A stretch of 64,000 bases of DNA from Diphasiastrum complanatum (GCA_029204225.1 CM055108.1:9746528-9810527); one strand, 5' to 3'. Positions 47,438-61,260 are shown, numbered from the stretch's first letter. Notes: a model not told the origin generated them from the letters alone. Made by a program: numbers and translations.

Positions 47438-47615
47438 TTTCACGTAGGCCATCGATCGAGATTTCACGCAGGCCGTCGGTCGAGATTTCACGTAGGCCGT
47501 CGGTCTAGATTTCACGCAGGCCGTCTGTTGAGATTTCATGCAAGCCGTCTGTTGAGATTTCACGCAGGCCGTCTGTTGAGATTTCATGCAGGTTGTCGGT
47601 TGAGATTTCAGAGGA
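47437..47615. repeat. 24-bp tandem repeats, right part
   Basis: Seven to eight units of CGAGATTTCACGCAGGCCGT-type sequence, continuing the array that stops at 46000. Confidence 0.9.
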
Positions 47616-47949
47616 GCGTCAGTTGCAATGAATGCTCATAATTTCAATGGTTGCATGCAACACATTGGGCATCAGGTTGTAAGCATCATTGGCTTAGATT
47701 TTATTGGTTTGTCTTACAGTTTTGGAATGTGAACTTTAGATTCAGCGTTCTTGGAGTTTGTTTAGTTTCATGTTGTGCTGAATGTTTGAAGAACATGTGG
47801 TAATCTGATTTGTGGATGAGTTTCATTGGAAAACGTTTCAGATCAGAGTAGAGGAGCATCCAAAGAATGCTCAGGTCAAATAGGACACTGGTTTGAAAAG
47901 GTTTTGCAAGAAAGACAAGCAAACAGAAAGACACATAAATAGTGCCTAT

Positions 47950-48972
47950 TGGACATGGGATCACGATGGCCAGTTTTGTAGGTATTTGTTGTAGTATATT
48001 CACCTTGCCTGTCAAAGGATGACTTGAAGACTTCAAACACTTTGTTGTTTATGAATAAGCACTTGCCGACGAAACAACTAACTCCGTTATGAGACAAGCC
48101 AAGGTGAACAAAGTCAGATTTGCAATGCAGCACAGTTGCTCAATTTTCAAGATCCTAAGACTGTAATCGAATTTAAGGAGGCTAATCTACTTGCAAAACC
48201 AAAACTACTCTAAATATGATTGAAAAGCATAGTCAAGAAACAAGAAACCAAAGTAAATAGCATTTTAGAGGTCCAAGAATCAAGAAACCAACCAGTCTTT
48301 TGATTCTTGGACATCCCAAGATTTATGCCACATTTCTAGCCTATTTAGTTTACTTGAATGTTGGTTCCTACGTTAATTCACAACAAGAAATGAAAACTAA
48401 TCCAGAACTAGGAAAACAAGAAAACTAATCCACTCTAAATCCACAACCACACGCAATATGAATGGAAGGGCATGATCATAGGGGCATCACTCAAGAAAAC
48501 CATCATGATCAAGGAGCTCAATGGATGCATCTAACTCATGGAGACTCTTCTCATTTCAGCATGGAGTTGATACAATACAAAAAAAAAAAAAAGCTTCTCT
48601 TCACAAAGAGGGAGTCTCTTAAATAAGCAAGAGAGCTCCTTAGGTGGCATCCTCGTCTACATTTCACAAATTACAAGTGGAATAATGCTCTCCACTAGAG
48701 GTCACCATCAAAAGGTGGCTCACTCTACTTTCTTAAAGAGGGATCTTATTGCATTTATTACATGTGGGTAGAAATACTAGCTCCTACATGGTCATTCCAT
48801 CTTTCGGGATTCACCATGATACACAGTTCTTGCTTGTTTTTCCTAACTAGTATTTCTCGGCTCTCAGTCTTCGTTCATCTCGTCTTCCCAGAGACCTCCT
48901 CGGTCTAAGGTGAGAGGTGCTCTTGAGTTGCTCTGGCCAAGTATCTTGGAGATTCGTCAGAATCAGCCAACA
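47950..48972 (-). repeat. LTR of the gag-only element (5' LTR)
   Basis: Partner of 40541-41599. It carries an extra CATCTAACTCATGGAGACTC-type segment near 48530-48560 that the other copy lacks. No standard primer site was recognised just inside it on the minus strand (40-50 bp below 47950). Confidence 0.8.
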
Positions 48973-49473
48973 GTACTACGTGTCCATTGGTTGCGCACCA
49001 CTTCAACGAATGCTTTTTTGGGAAGGTACGAACTCGAAATGTTGCAAGTACATCCAAAGGGCAAGAGAAAGAGATTGCCAAAAAATCAACCAAGAGCCGA
49101 CGATTTGAATCTACAAGATCTAGATGTTTTGGCATTTAATTTTGAATTAACAATGACCAATCATCTACGAAAGTCAACAATATCTATATTGATAGAATTA
49201 ATTGGATTACTTGAAAAACCATCATTCTCCACTCAACATCAACAGAGAAAAGTTGATTTACAAGGTTTTTTGTCAATATTAGACCCGGATTCTGAGGAAG
49301 ACATGCCAGTTGACTCTGATGAAGTAGATGGGTCTTCCACTTCATCAGCTGAAAACGAGAGTGTTGAGAATATGTCAAGTTCTGAATTGAGAGGCATCAA
49401 TGAAAATTCCTTAGAAAATGTACTTAAAAAAAAGAATTGCAAATATAATTTAAGTTATTTTGTATTTCAATAA
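48973..49473 (+). pseudogene. Probable 3' part of the DUF7869-like gene
   Basis: The frame that passes out of the LTR reads TSTNAFLGRYELEMLQVHPK, a basic PKGKRKRLPKNQPRA (possible nuclear signal), then an acidic, Ser-rich tail (DSEEDMPVDSDEVDGSS) to a stop at 49471-49473. It lies on the same strand as the 38001-40540 pseudogene and exactly across the gag-only element, so I take it as its C-terminus. No domain is recognised in it alone. Confidence 0.4.
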
Positions 49474-50383
49474 GATTTCAAGTTTCAAAAATCATTTGTT
49501 CTCTTGAATTATTATTTCATCTGTATGTATGATGGTTTTGTGAAGTTTGCAACAAAAAACTTGTAGTTCTTTATTTAAAATATGCATTTTTTTGGTTTTT
49601 TTTAAAAAGATGGAGTTAGTTGTCACGCATAGGTTTGTTCCCATGAGAGCAATAGTACAGTTCAGATTTCAACATGAATGGAGGATCTGACACTAACATC
49701 CATTAACACTAAGCATTAACACTACATCCATTAACCCTAGTTCCATTAACCCTAAATCCACAACAATGATAGAAACTTACTCTTCTCTCTCTCTCTTTCT
49801 ATCTCACAAAAAGCATAAGAAATAGCAATCATAATAATGATCAGATCCAACAATTAGCAAAATCCAAAGAAAGCATGAGAAATGAAGGAAAAGAAAGGAA
49901 GAGCAAAGACATTCATCAATCCATTCTAAAGAGAACCAATCTGCTTTATTGAAATGAGAAAATGAACATCAAGAGCAACTCGAGTTGGTCTTCTTTTATA
50001 GTAGAGAGGAGGACCCTAGCCTTTAAATCCTATTGGTCCAATCTTGCCTCTCTTTTATTCAAATTTAAAAAAGTGTGGGAACCATCAAAATTGGATGGAA
50101 ACCCAACTTTATTCACTAACAAGTCCATTGAAATGTTCCAGTTGCAAGGCTGATGGATGATTGGCCAATTGGACGTATGGATGGTGATTTCATCCATAGC
50201 CAATCCCAAATCTTTCCAGTGAATTGGTTGATCATCTTGCGGCACAAGGCTTACATCCAAGGGTAAATTTTTGTTACATAATTTGTATTTATCATATTTT
50301 TGGTACATAATTCTCATTTCATTCCATGTTTATGACATGTGTTTGGCTGATAATCATTCATTTGTTTTGTGAATGCGTATGTA

Positions 50384-50541
50384 GAGGGCATCCACTTCCT
50401 TTGTGGAAGAAAGTACGGGAGGAAACCAAGGAGAAGAATACGGGATGAAACCAAATCGGAATTAAGATGAAGGGGACGAAGGCGAAGATGAAGGACAATA
50501 TTTGGCTTCGGACGATGATGAGGGAGAAGAGAGCGAAGACT
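50384..50541 (+). pseudogene. Acidic C-terminal exon of an unidentified protein
   Basis: After a possible acceptor (GCGTATGTAG) at 50384 the frame reads ASTSFVEESTGGNQGEEYG, one TAA, then DEGDEGEDEGQYLASDDDEG and a stop at about 50541. Acidic tails like this are common at the C-terminus of plant transposases, but the catalytic part was not found nearby. Confidence 0.35.
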
Positions 50542-51189
50542 AAAAAGTCTATAATTACTTCTTAGATTTGATGTATTTTTATTATTTGCAAAAGTAGAAA
50601 AATAATGGGTATTAGCATCAAAGCCTTTTTTAAGAATTAGATGCGAATATGTACACTTTTTTGGATTATGAATATAAACTTTTGTATTTGATCATCTCTA
50701 TCTTATTATCTATGGAATGATTGTTTATTGTTTATGTTTTTCTATTTCATCATGTATAAATTTGTTGTAAACATATATAAACAATGAAAAACAAACAAAC
50801 CACCAATTTAAGATGGAAAAACATACCTCATCTATTGTTTGGATGGTCTTTAGTTCCTTCTAAGATGCATCTCTTTTTTTCTCTACAAAAGCAAACAATG
50901 AAAATCAAATCATTGTTAGATTACAAATCAATCAACAAAAATCAAACTACTATGACATGCACTCTATAAATCAAATGTAATCTACATCAATTTCACCATG
51001 TAGAAGATACTATGAAATGCACTTTATGAATCAAATGTAATCTAGCAAAATTTAGAATGTATAACATACCTCATGTATTTGCTTGGATTGTCTCCTTTCC
51101 TTCAAAATTGCATCACTTTCTTCTACAAAAGCCAACAATGAACAATCATTCATTAATCAAACAATAAACAATGAAAAACCAACAAACAA

Positions 51190-51323
<134 letters not shown>

Positions 51324-51429
51324 AAAGCTTCTCTTTAAAAATCACGAAATCGATCTGCAAATAGAGTCGGGACCTTCAATCCTTTCATTTTGCGGGTTTT
51401 TTTTTTGTTCCAAAATTTCTGCGTGGTAG

Positions 51430-51730
51430 TGCACTGCCATGTCAATGCAAAAGAAATTTCAGAACATTTGTCACGCATGGCATAAGAGAGCTCTTTGGAA
51501 AATTTTGCCACGCGTGGCAAAATTCCAAAAAAAAAATCCAAAGCATTTTGTCATGCATGGCAAATTTTGCCATGTGTGGCACATGCGAGCTTCCTGGAAA
51601 ATCTTTTATGCGTGGCACTGCCACGCATATTCAAATTTTGAATTTGCCAGCCCCCCCCCCCCTCACAGATCTGCTTGGAGGAAGGGCTCGGTGACGGAAA
51701 ATTTTGACGGCGTGGCAGTGCCATGTGCGT
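51430..51730. repeat. Cluster of GCCACGCGTGGC-type palindromes
   Basis: TGTCACGCATGGCA (about 51468), TTTTGCCACGCGTGGCAAAA (about 51505), CATGCATGGCAAATTTTGCCATG (about 51550), ATGCGTGGCACTGCCACGCAT (about 51608) and GGCGTGGCAGTGCCATGTGC (about 51709). All are inverted repeats of one motif within 300 bp. It may be the terminal region of a DNA transposon. Confidence 0.6.
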
Positions 51731-51865
51731 CCAGTTGCAAACATGCAAGCTACGTTTCACGAGCATGACATTCATAATTTCTATGGCCAAGAGCAGTCGT
51801 AGGGGTGCTACCAAATCATCATTTGTTGTCGACATTTGCCACTACAAGTTGAACAAAGTTGGACA

Positions 51866-51925
51866 TGAAGTGGAAGCAGCCAAGCACACAACACTGACAA
51901 ATTTGAACGCAATAGCAAGACAATG
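51866..51925. repeat. 47-bp segment shared with 54,562-54,625 in inverse orientation
   Basis: GAAGC(A/G)..(A/T)AGC(C/T)AAGCACACAACACTGAC, then AAAT.T.AACGCAATAGCAAG, matches the reverse complement of about 54570-54620 with a handful of mismatches. Both copies can be read as AKHTTLTNLNAIA. The source family is unknown. Confidence 0.5.
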
Positions 51926-52282
51926 ATTGATTCAGATTAATGTATAAAAAGACAAGTCAAATGAATGTTCTGAACACAAAACCAATCACGGCTGAAACCA
52001 CATTCTCATAATGCTAACTCTTCTCTGTAATAGCTATGAGCTTATTCTAACAATCAATCTGAAAAATAATGAATCAATGCGTGAAAGCACCTGCAATATG
52101 TTTGTCTCTCTAATGTGTTCGCTAATATATTTGATGTTACAATGATCATCATCTATATACCACTTTACATTTGTGCATATGTAAGTACAAGAATGTAGAT
52201 CGTGGCTTGCAATCGTGAGGGCAGTCGTGAAGCAGTCAAGCGTGCAGGCTGTGGCGTCGTTCCACTCAAAAACCGTTAATGG

Positions 52283-52610
52283 CCACAAGTGATGTTCTTG
52301 CGGGACCTTGTGGTTTCCTTATAACCATCACTAACGACTGCAAGTGAGTTCCTTGCGGGACCTTGTGATCACCTTAGGGCCATCGCAAGTGACCACAAGT
52401 GATGTTCTTGTGGGACCTCGTAGTCTCCTTAGAATCTTCGTAAGTGACCGCAAGTGATGTTCTTGTGGGACCTTGTGGTCACCCTTCTACGGGGCCTTGA
52501 AACTCACCTCCGCTAGAGACCATAAGTGATGCTCTTGTGGGTCTTTGTGCTACTCTTGTAAAGGCCCCTATAGACCGCAAGAAGGGCTCTTGCGAATCTT
52601 TGCGATGAAT
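52283..52610. repeat. Degenerate tandem repeat, about 55-70-bp unit
   Basis: Six units begin at about 52283, 52337, 52395, 52449, 52519 and 52573, each of the type CCACAAGTGATGTTCTTG, then (T/C)GGGACCTTGTGGT. Units differ in length and sequence. Confidence 0.8.
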
Positions 52611-52699
52611 TCCAATGCCTATCTTCAAACATAGAGTATCTTTGCAGACTGCGCGACTGTAGCAAAGTGAATGGAACTAGATTAACATATGATTATGGA

Positions 52700-53235
52700 G
52701 AGTAGGTAAACAAATCCAACACTTACCACATCCAAAACAGCCTTGAGTAGATCTACCACATTGCTTCTGCATTTGTGCAACATATGCAACATAGGACTTG
52801 TTCATAGCAAGATCATAATAAGGTTATGCTACATTCACCCATGGTTCAACAAGTGGTAAAATTTCAGCCTCCTCCATGGCAAGATTCACGAGAGCTTCGG
52901 GTGCATTTGCTCCAACGGGTGTTGCAACAATTGCTAGCCTTTGTTTTCGTAATGGAGATTCTAATCTCGGTGCAACATTAGGTGCAACTTGATGATGTGT
53001 GCATGTAGGCTAGAACTGGGGACTTTGTTGTTGCATAACTTGTGGATTAAAAGGACAAAACATAGTATCATGTGTGAATGTGTTGCATAGATGACAATAC
53101 TTGGCTTAAAAACATTGTTTCAAAGTTAGGCTTCAAAGTTGGGCACTCATTACTAGTATGATTTTGAGCACAAACTGGACACCAAACATTCTCATGCCAT
53201 TGATAATTTGACGGTTGAGAAAGGTTCATACAAGA
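52700..53235 (-). pseudogene. Gag zinc-knuckle remnant
   Basis: The minus-strand frame at about 53140-53230 reads WHENVWCPVCAQNHTSNECP, a CX2CX3HX4C knuckle of the same unusual spacing as WCPHCRATHPVDACP in the gag-only element. The rest downstream is broken. Likely a decayed relative of the same gag family. Confidence 0.4.
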
Positions 53236-54339
53236 CAAAACCTCAAAATTTCAAATTGGCGAGGGTTCAGAAGATCAATTATCAATGAAAACTCTTGATT
53301 AATAATGATTGGTGACACAGAATAATGATAATAGTCATGCATTGGAAATAGGAAGTTTTCACATTGCTTTTATTTTTAGTACTCAAGAAAAAGAACAACC
53401 TTCGTAGAACAAACTACACGAGAACCAACTTTTGTTGAATGGTCTGTTAGCTTGGCCCATAGAGAGCTAGCTGCAACAGCACTTGCAAGGGTTACTATGC
53501 ATGAAACTTAGAAATTTTACTGTCTGAGGAGTTTTTTGGACCTGAATAGCAAGTTTTGGATTCAAATCCTACTTTTTGGTAGTAATTTCATTGAAGAATT
53601 TTGCTAGATTGTTTGTTGGCTTATTTCACTAAAAGGAAGCTAGGGTTTGTATGGGAGCTTGTCTGTTTTTGTAGTTTCCAGAGGTTTTTTGCCTATTTTT
53701 GCAAATTGGTTGGGAACTACCCTTCACCGGTTGGTCAAAAGATTGGGTCAAAAGATTGTCCGTTCTCAAGTTGGCGAAAGTTAATTTGAGAGGATCAGAA
53801 AGTCATTTGCTTAGTTAGCATTTTTTAGCCTCAAAATGTCTTTTTCCAAATTTTTGGAGTTTTTGGTTGATTACAACCAATATTTCGACTTGTACATCAT
53901 GTAATGGTACTGTAAGATTGCTCTCATGCTTTTGATTTCACTCACACAAAGAATTTGAATCAAATCAAGCCAAAATTAGCTAAAATTAAGCCTACTAAAC
54001 CCCAACATTCAAAACAAAGAAAATACAAGCAAAAAGGAACTAATTCATTCTTTTAAACATTTTTGTCCTATAAGACACATGATGCCAATAATGTGATGGA
54101 GCAACAATAACAAAAGATGCAACAGAGGCACAATTTTTGATGTATTGCACTGATGCAATACATCTTGCTCAGTTCTAGACATAGAGTAAGCATAAAGCCA
54201 CCATAAATGTGCCTAAAGTAAAGTTAAATGCCAAGTTAGGCTAGTTTTGGCAACTAGTCTTGATTCCGGCTCATAGTTTGGATCTAGATTATTCAAACGT
54301 GCATTATCCATCACTTTTGGCATTAATTTGGATTCCTTT

Positions 54340-54375
54340 TGCTATAAAATTTTATCATGGTATCAGAGCCTAATC
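54340..54375 (+). mobile_element. LTR end and copia-type primer binding site
   Basis: TTTATCA followed by TGGTATCAGAGCC (54358-54370) is the classical LTR/PBS junction. The LTR start upstream is not clear, and no gag was recognised downstream. Confidence 0.5.
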
Positions 54376-55003
54376 GAAAGTGAGCATTAGATTTGAATTT
54401 TCCAACCTTTAATCCTAGATTTTGAGTAGTATTGGTTTTGCCTTTGCTACTAGTTGATAATCTAGAGATAGTACCTCCACATTTGGTTTCATTTGGATGA
54501 AAAGAGATCAAAGGAGATCTGATTTGCTAAGTTATAGCTTTAGAAACCGAGATGGAGTCACTTTCACTTGCTATTGCGTTTAGATTTGTCAGTGTTGTGT
54601 GCTTAGCTACTTCCGCTTCTTGTCTGGCTTTCAAATCGTTTTGTTTGACTGTCTGCTTTATGCTTTCGCAAACGTAAATAGGTTCATTGTGTATCACCAC
54701 ATGATCAAGATTGTGCACTGGGTAACACCGAGGAAAACATGATCAGAGATCGATCCATCTCTTCCATCCATCCATTCTGTTTCCTCGGCAAGAACCATTG
54801 GATTGTCGATTGTCCAAGTAGAGGGAATTCTACAAGGAATGTGGATATGATCTTACATACAAGATTTGTAATACCCTATTACATGTATTTTTTTGCAAAA
54901 TAATATAATTATGGTGCAGATACATAATCAACCCACTATCCTGCATGGAAACACATTGACAAAGAATATCCATGTTTTGCAAGTGAAACAAGAAATATAA
55001 GAT

Positions 55004-55870
55004 TTGGACTTGCAACAGACAAGATTAACCACTTTTGGAAAAATGTCACGCACGTGGTCTACTTGGCCAGTGATGTTGGTCAACTATAATATTCCACCTT
55101 GGCTAAGCATAAAAAAAGGACATCTCATGCTAGCACTTCTAATTCTTGGAAAACATAAAGTACAAAATATGGATATCTACCTTGCACCATTGATTGAAGA
55201 ACTAGAACTACTATGGAAGGGAGTCCAAGTATATGACATCTCACGTCCACTTCAAGACAATACATTTTTGTTGCGTGTGATCTTAATGTGGACTATGCAT
55301 GACTATCTAGGATTGGGTGATTGTTCAGGTGACTATAAAATGAAATCACTTGTAATTTTTATATATTTGTTTTTTATGCATGCAATATTTATTCTTAAAA
55401 AAAATTCTATTTATAACACAAAATTCTTTTAGGTTTTACACCCTCTGGATATCACACGTGTCTCATTTGTGGACCAAATATTGATGCTCGACTCTCAAGT
55501 CATTAAACAAAGTTGTATATGAAAATCATTGCAAGTATTTGCATGATGAAAATCATCCATTTAGAAATGCTCATAAAAGAGGCTTTGAAGGAAGATAAAA
55601 AAAAAAAAAATGCCTCCAAAAAAGAGAATGTCCATGGCAGATTGGCACAAACTTTGGATTGAATCCGAGACTAAGCCAATCAATGGCATGAAAAGACTAT
55701 CCATCTTTCCATATTGGAATAAACGTTTTGATCAATCACTTGCTTGATCCTACACACATATTCAAAAATGTGGGTGAATCAGTATGGAAACACTTGGTGG
55801 GCGACAAAGATAATATTTCTGCTAGACATGATCTATAAGAATCATAAACAAAAAAAGAATATTGGCCAAA
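55004..55870 (+). pseudogene. CACTA (En/Spm) TNP2-type transposase remnant
   Basis: WSTWPVMLVNYNIPPWLSIK and IYLAPLIEELELLWKGVQVY with ISRPLQDNTFLLRVILMWT (55040-55300) match the TNP2 core. After an interruption (intron about 55330-55435), GYHTCLICGPNIDARLSSH (about 55450-55500) is the zinc-binding CxxC part, and in other frames PTHIQK..GESVWKHLVGDKD and ISARHDL (about 55750-55840) are the downstream conserved box. Frameshifts and stops disable it. The element ends (CACTA termini) were not found; repeated CCTTCGCC motifs on both sides may be its subterminal repeats. Confidence 0.8.
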
Positions 55871-56078
55871 ATGGAGGTTGGCGAGGGTTCTTTTCTTGTT
55901 TGTGGCTATTTTTGGTGTCTAGAACCTTCGCCAAAACCCATACACATCTAACTAACATTCGCCGACTTCCAAGATTTGCCTAATGGTCATAATGAAGCTG
56001 GGCGAAGGTTGCTTGGATAGTTTTGGGCAACTTTCAGATTTTGGACTTTTTTTAACGAGGGATTTTTGATTTTTTTTA

Positions 56079-56715
56079 GTTGTCTTTTTGGCTATTTTGG
56101 TGAAACTACTTGGAACTAACCTTCGCCTGATGGATTGCAGGTCCTGCCAACATGGTAGAACATATTGCCAACTCAGCGAAGGTTGGTTCTGACAAAGGAG
56201 AAAGTTATTGGATCTGTTATGTGTTTTTGACTCATTTTTTACACAGTTTGCCAAAAATAATGGTTTTTTTAAAAAAAAATTATGGGTTTGTTTTGCGTTT
56301 ATGGAAGGGATTGGGTGTTTGGATTTGATATCTCCAACCTCTTAATCTCTCTCCACATTACAATCAAGCAAAAAAATCATTAAAAAAAATACAAAACTAA
56401 TCTCTAACCGCACTCTACTCTACTCCCCACTAACACTAACCAACCACAAAATCAGATTTCTTTTTTGGCTATTTTCACGAAACTAATGGGAACTAACCTT
56501 CGCCTGATGGACTGTAAGTACTGCCAACGTGGTAGAACATATTGCCAACTCGACAAAGGTTGCTTCAAACAAAGCAGAAATTTATTGGATATGTTATGTG
56601 TTTTTTACCTCATTTTCTACACAATTTGCCAGAAATAATAGTTATTTAAAAAAATCATGGGTTTTTTTGTGCGTTTATGGAAGAAACTAGGTGTTTGGAT
56701 TTGATACCTCCCCAC
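56079..56715. repeat. Two direct repeats of about 255 bp with CCTTCGCC motif
   Basis: About 56079-56335 and 56462-56715 share TTTTTGGCTATTTT, GGAACTAACCTTCGCCTGATG, TGGTAGAACATATTGCCAAC, TTATTGGAT.TGTTATGTG and CGTTTATGGAAG in order. GGCGA(A/G)GGTT occurs again near 53236, 53705, 55877 and 56000. These may be subterminal repeats of the CACTA element. Confidence 0.7.
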
Positions 56716-56914
56716 TAACCAACCACAAAATCAGATTTTTCTTTTTTTGATGAATGAAGGGGTTAGAAAAGAAGAGAGTGATAGAAAGAAGGAGCGAAGT
56801 GTTATGCGTCGAGACGAGTGATGGCACAACCCGATGACGACGCCACTTTAGTGTGTCATGTGTAGTATGGGATCGTCACTAGGAGCAGCAACCTTGCCTT
56901 CACCTGCATAGCAT

Positions 56915-57735
<821 letters not shown>

Positions 57736-57736
57736 T

Positions 57737-57867
<131 letters not shown>

Positions 57868-58254
57868 CTTGATCATGAAAAATTAGGTTTTATGGATGTT
57901 AGGGTTAGTTTTTCATCATAAGCTTGCATAACAATTTGTGAATAAGCTTTGTTCTCATGGGATCAAATTACCACGTGACATAAAAAAGTAATCCACTTTC
58001 TATCTTGCTTAGAAAAAGGGTTTGAAGGAGGGTGAGGTAACATCCCCCTTGATACACTCTTAGAAAAGGATTTTTGTAGTAATAGTTGCACCGAATGGTA
58101 TGAATGCGACTTGTATGAGAATCATATGCTAATCATATGTCCACCAACAAACTACTTGTTGATTCAAGTGTTATATTTCAATATTTAAATGGCTGTTCAT
58201 GTAGACATATCTTACAAAAACATTTTGATAGAGGGTTTTAGACTAGCAACAAGT

Positions 58255-59470
58255 TTGATATTATGGCTCCTTTCTCTTACCACCAACTTTTTTGCTTGGC
58301 AAGTGACATGACGAGAAAACAATCAGCCCTCTTTTGAATTAACTTACTAAGTGTAAACTGACTGTTGTACTTTAATTGACCCATTGAATTACTGCCAAAC
58401 TATTGGTCCATTTCTCGAGGTGCCTCTAACAACTCAACTTGCTCAGCAAAGTCCCAGGTACAAAAGACCACATTCACTAGTCACTATAGTGATGGGCAAA
58501 AATTGCAACTCAATTTCTTCCTTATGGATCACGCTACAGACAAGCACATATTGTCCAATGTTTGAATCCCTCCACCAACATGATTGCCATGATAACTAGC
58601 ATGACTATCAAGGCTTCTTGTCTTCTCCTATCAAGATGGAATCGAACCTCTTTGTCAACCAATAATTACTTTAACACTTATGCATATTTCATTCCATCCT
58701 CCTTGCTTGCTTCTTGTTATGCTTCTCACTATTTGTCATGTCCTCTCTCATAGACATACTTCACATTTGTCATGTAGGAAACTCTATGTATTCTAAAAGA
58801 AAGTTTTTCATATTTGTCCTAAGGAAGAAATCCTACATTATATGTTCTATCAACATTGTCAATCAACAATGAAAAGGCGAACAACAATATCTAGCAATAA
58901 TCTTCATATCTCTTAAATGTGTTGTTAGTTTTCTGCATGTTCCTTCTCATCTCTACTTTTGGTTGTTTAATGTAACTCCTTAGCTACCTACATCCACTCA
59001 ACCCTTACTGGAACTTATTCCCTACTAACAAGAGAATTTGCTTTCATCAAATTTTGGGAGGCTATCTCTTTTAGAAGGTCCCTAATTCAAGATAAATATT
59101 TTCCTTTGGCTAGAAAGTTCCCAATATAAGATTGAGGCTTGCCATGGCCCTCGCTTCCCTCTCTTTTCAACCAAGTTTGAGTTGCCACCATGTACATGAG
59201 GTAGTAGGGGCCCTTCGCCTCATAGGGACAAGTGAAGATATTTTTAGTACCTTGGGACATTGCCTAGCAAGTTGAGTTGCCAAGTACATTTTAAGGAAAA
59301 TGGACCCCATTTTATTGTAAGAATTGAAATGGACCAAAAAAGTTGCAAAAGGTACATTCACACTTGATAGGCAAGCTGAAAAATGAGTGGTTCTGGTCTC
59401 TCATCTCACTTGAAAAGGCATAAAAATTGGGTGGTAAGAAAAGGTGGCAATGTCACTTGCACTCCTTAGA
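58255..59470. repeat. Possible foldback element with diverged arms
   Basis: GGTCCATTT..(C/T)AACTCAACTTGCT.(A/G)GCAA.GTCCCA.GTAC at about 58405-58465 is repeated in reverse complement at about 59245-59325. TCTTACCACC near 58277 pairs with GGTGGTAAGA near 59432. Together they suggest a 1.2-kb inverted-repeat element with imperfect arms. No transposase was seen inside. Confidence 0.45.
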
Positions 59471-59516
59471 ACCAACCTTATTGTGTTCAAGCATAAAATG
59501 CAATCGGAGGTGCCAT

Positions 59517-59973
59517 TGAAATCTAAATACCTAATGTGGAATAGATCCAATTGAGTGGAATTCGCGGAAGGAACTCAGTGACATTAGGAGGGTTTTACTC
59601 CTAACCAATCGGTAGCATAATCCTAGCCACTGAAATCTAAAGTACCTAATGTGAAATAGATCCAATTGACTGGAATTCGCTCAAGGAACTTAGTGAGATC
59701 AGGAGGGTTTTACTCCTAACCAATCGGTAGCATAATCCTAGCCACTGAAATCTAAAGTACCTAATGTGAAATAGATCCAATTGAGTCGAATTCGCTTAAG
59801 GAACTCAGTGAGGTCATGAGGGTTTTACTCCTAACCAATCGGTAGCCTAATCCTAGCCACTGGAATCTTAAGTACCTAATGTGGAATACATCCAATTGAG
59901 TGGAATTCGCTTAAGGAACTAAGTGAGGTCATGAGGGTTTTACTCCTGACCAATCGGTAGCATAATCCTAGTG
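59517..59973. repeat. Four tandem units of about 115 bp
   Basis: Units start at 59517, 59631, 59746 and 59861. Each runs TGAAATCTAA, CCTAATGTG, GATCCAATTGAGTGGAATTC, GGAACT(C/T)AGTGA, AGGGTTTTACTCCTAACC and AATCGGTAGC. They are highly similar, the last shows most changes. Confidence 0.92.
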
Positions 59974-61240
59974 ATTCATAATTAACGTAGCCATTCTCAT
60001 TGGCAACACGGATTATGATCATATCAACGTTGGGTGCAAGTGCAATTGGCTGTTCATTATTCTCCATAGCCAACCACCCCTTTAGGCTTTTTTCATCAAA
60101 AATACAATGTCGATGGGAGCAAAATTAAGTCAAAAGACAAATTGTGGAGAGCTTTGTTGTTGGTTGGATCGCCCATTTGTTGCTGCTGCTGCTTTTGAAA
60201 GATCTATCTCCATTTCTACTATAAAGCTAAGGTATGAATGCTACTAGCTTTGATCTTTGTGTAGCTATTGGAATGACTAAATGTGTTATTCATCCACCGT
60301 TGGTGGTAGTAATACATAAAATTTTTCAGCACCGGATTTTATCAGTGGAAAGAAGAGGAATTCGCTTGCACATGAGCGGAAAAACGGATGCTTTGTAAGA
60401 TAGGTAGCACCAATCACAGTATTCAGTGACTCATCCGCTGCAATGTTATTCACCATTGAAAAGGATAAATGACCTAATTGGAAATGGTGACTGTGGTAAA
60501 GTAATCTTCAACTATCAGCTATAGTATGGATCTTTGTCGCCAATTTTGCAAACCTTCTTTTAAAAGGTCTGGTAAGTCGTACCCTAGAACGAGCATTAGA
60601 GCCATGCCAAAATTTTCCCCTTATGTTACTTGCAAAAGGAACGGTTTTATAGCAAGATATAGGGTTTTCACAAATATTAGGAGATTTTATGTCTTCTACT
60701 TAGTTGTCTCATTATATTCTTTTATGGACTACTATTTGATTGATACTTCAGCTTGATGACGCCACCAGTAGACTCTCACTCATCTCAAACAAAGGCCGTA
60801 GACCTAGAATAAAAAATTTTCGTGCAGAAACAGAGGAGTATGCTCAGTTTATAGCAAAGCTAGACAAACATTGCTGGCGAGTTTTGTTGCCTAAATTTGA
60901 GTGTCATAAAAAGCTATGATGACCAGGGACCTGTTCTGTCAAGAATCTTTCACTCTATTGACAATAATCAGATGCATAACCTGTACGAAGGACAATCTAT
61001 CCAATCTGCCCATTGGTTCTGGTGTGGATGAAGTTTGAAACAATAAGAATTGGTATAACTTGCATCCATCTGCTCTGATATAAGTTTTAGGGTTGGGTCA
61101 TCAAATATCTGCTCGTGGTCTAGTATTTAGAAATCTGAACTGTTGCATCATGTCTGGATTCACAGCAGAAAATCGCTGTTGTTGCAATCACATTTATTTT
61201 GACTGTTTGAAATACTTTTGTCTGACAATTTTGAATACAG
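59974..61240. other. Upstream region of the twin-CX9C gene; no clear gene
   Basis: Open frames here (for example 60526-60756) have no recognisable motif. A splice-acceptor-like GAATACAG ends at about 61241, just 5' of the start codon at 61261, so part of this region is probably 5' UTR and a leader intron. Confidence 0.4.
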
Positions 61241-61260
61241 GAAAAATAGCAGTGAAAGAG

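Noticed and set aside
51439-51768. 109-codon plus-strand frame with His/Trp/Ala-rich repeats
   Set aside because: It is produced by the GCCACGCGTGGC palindromes; no protein motif.
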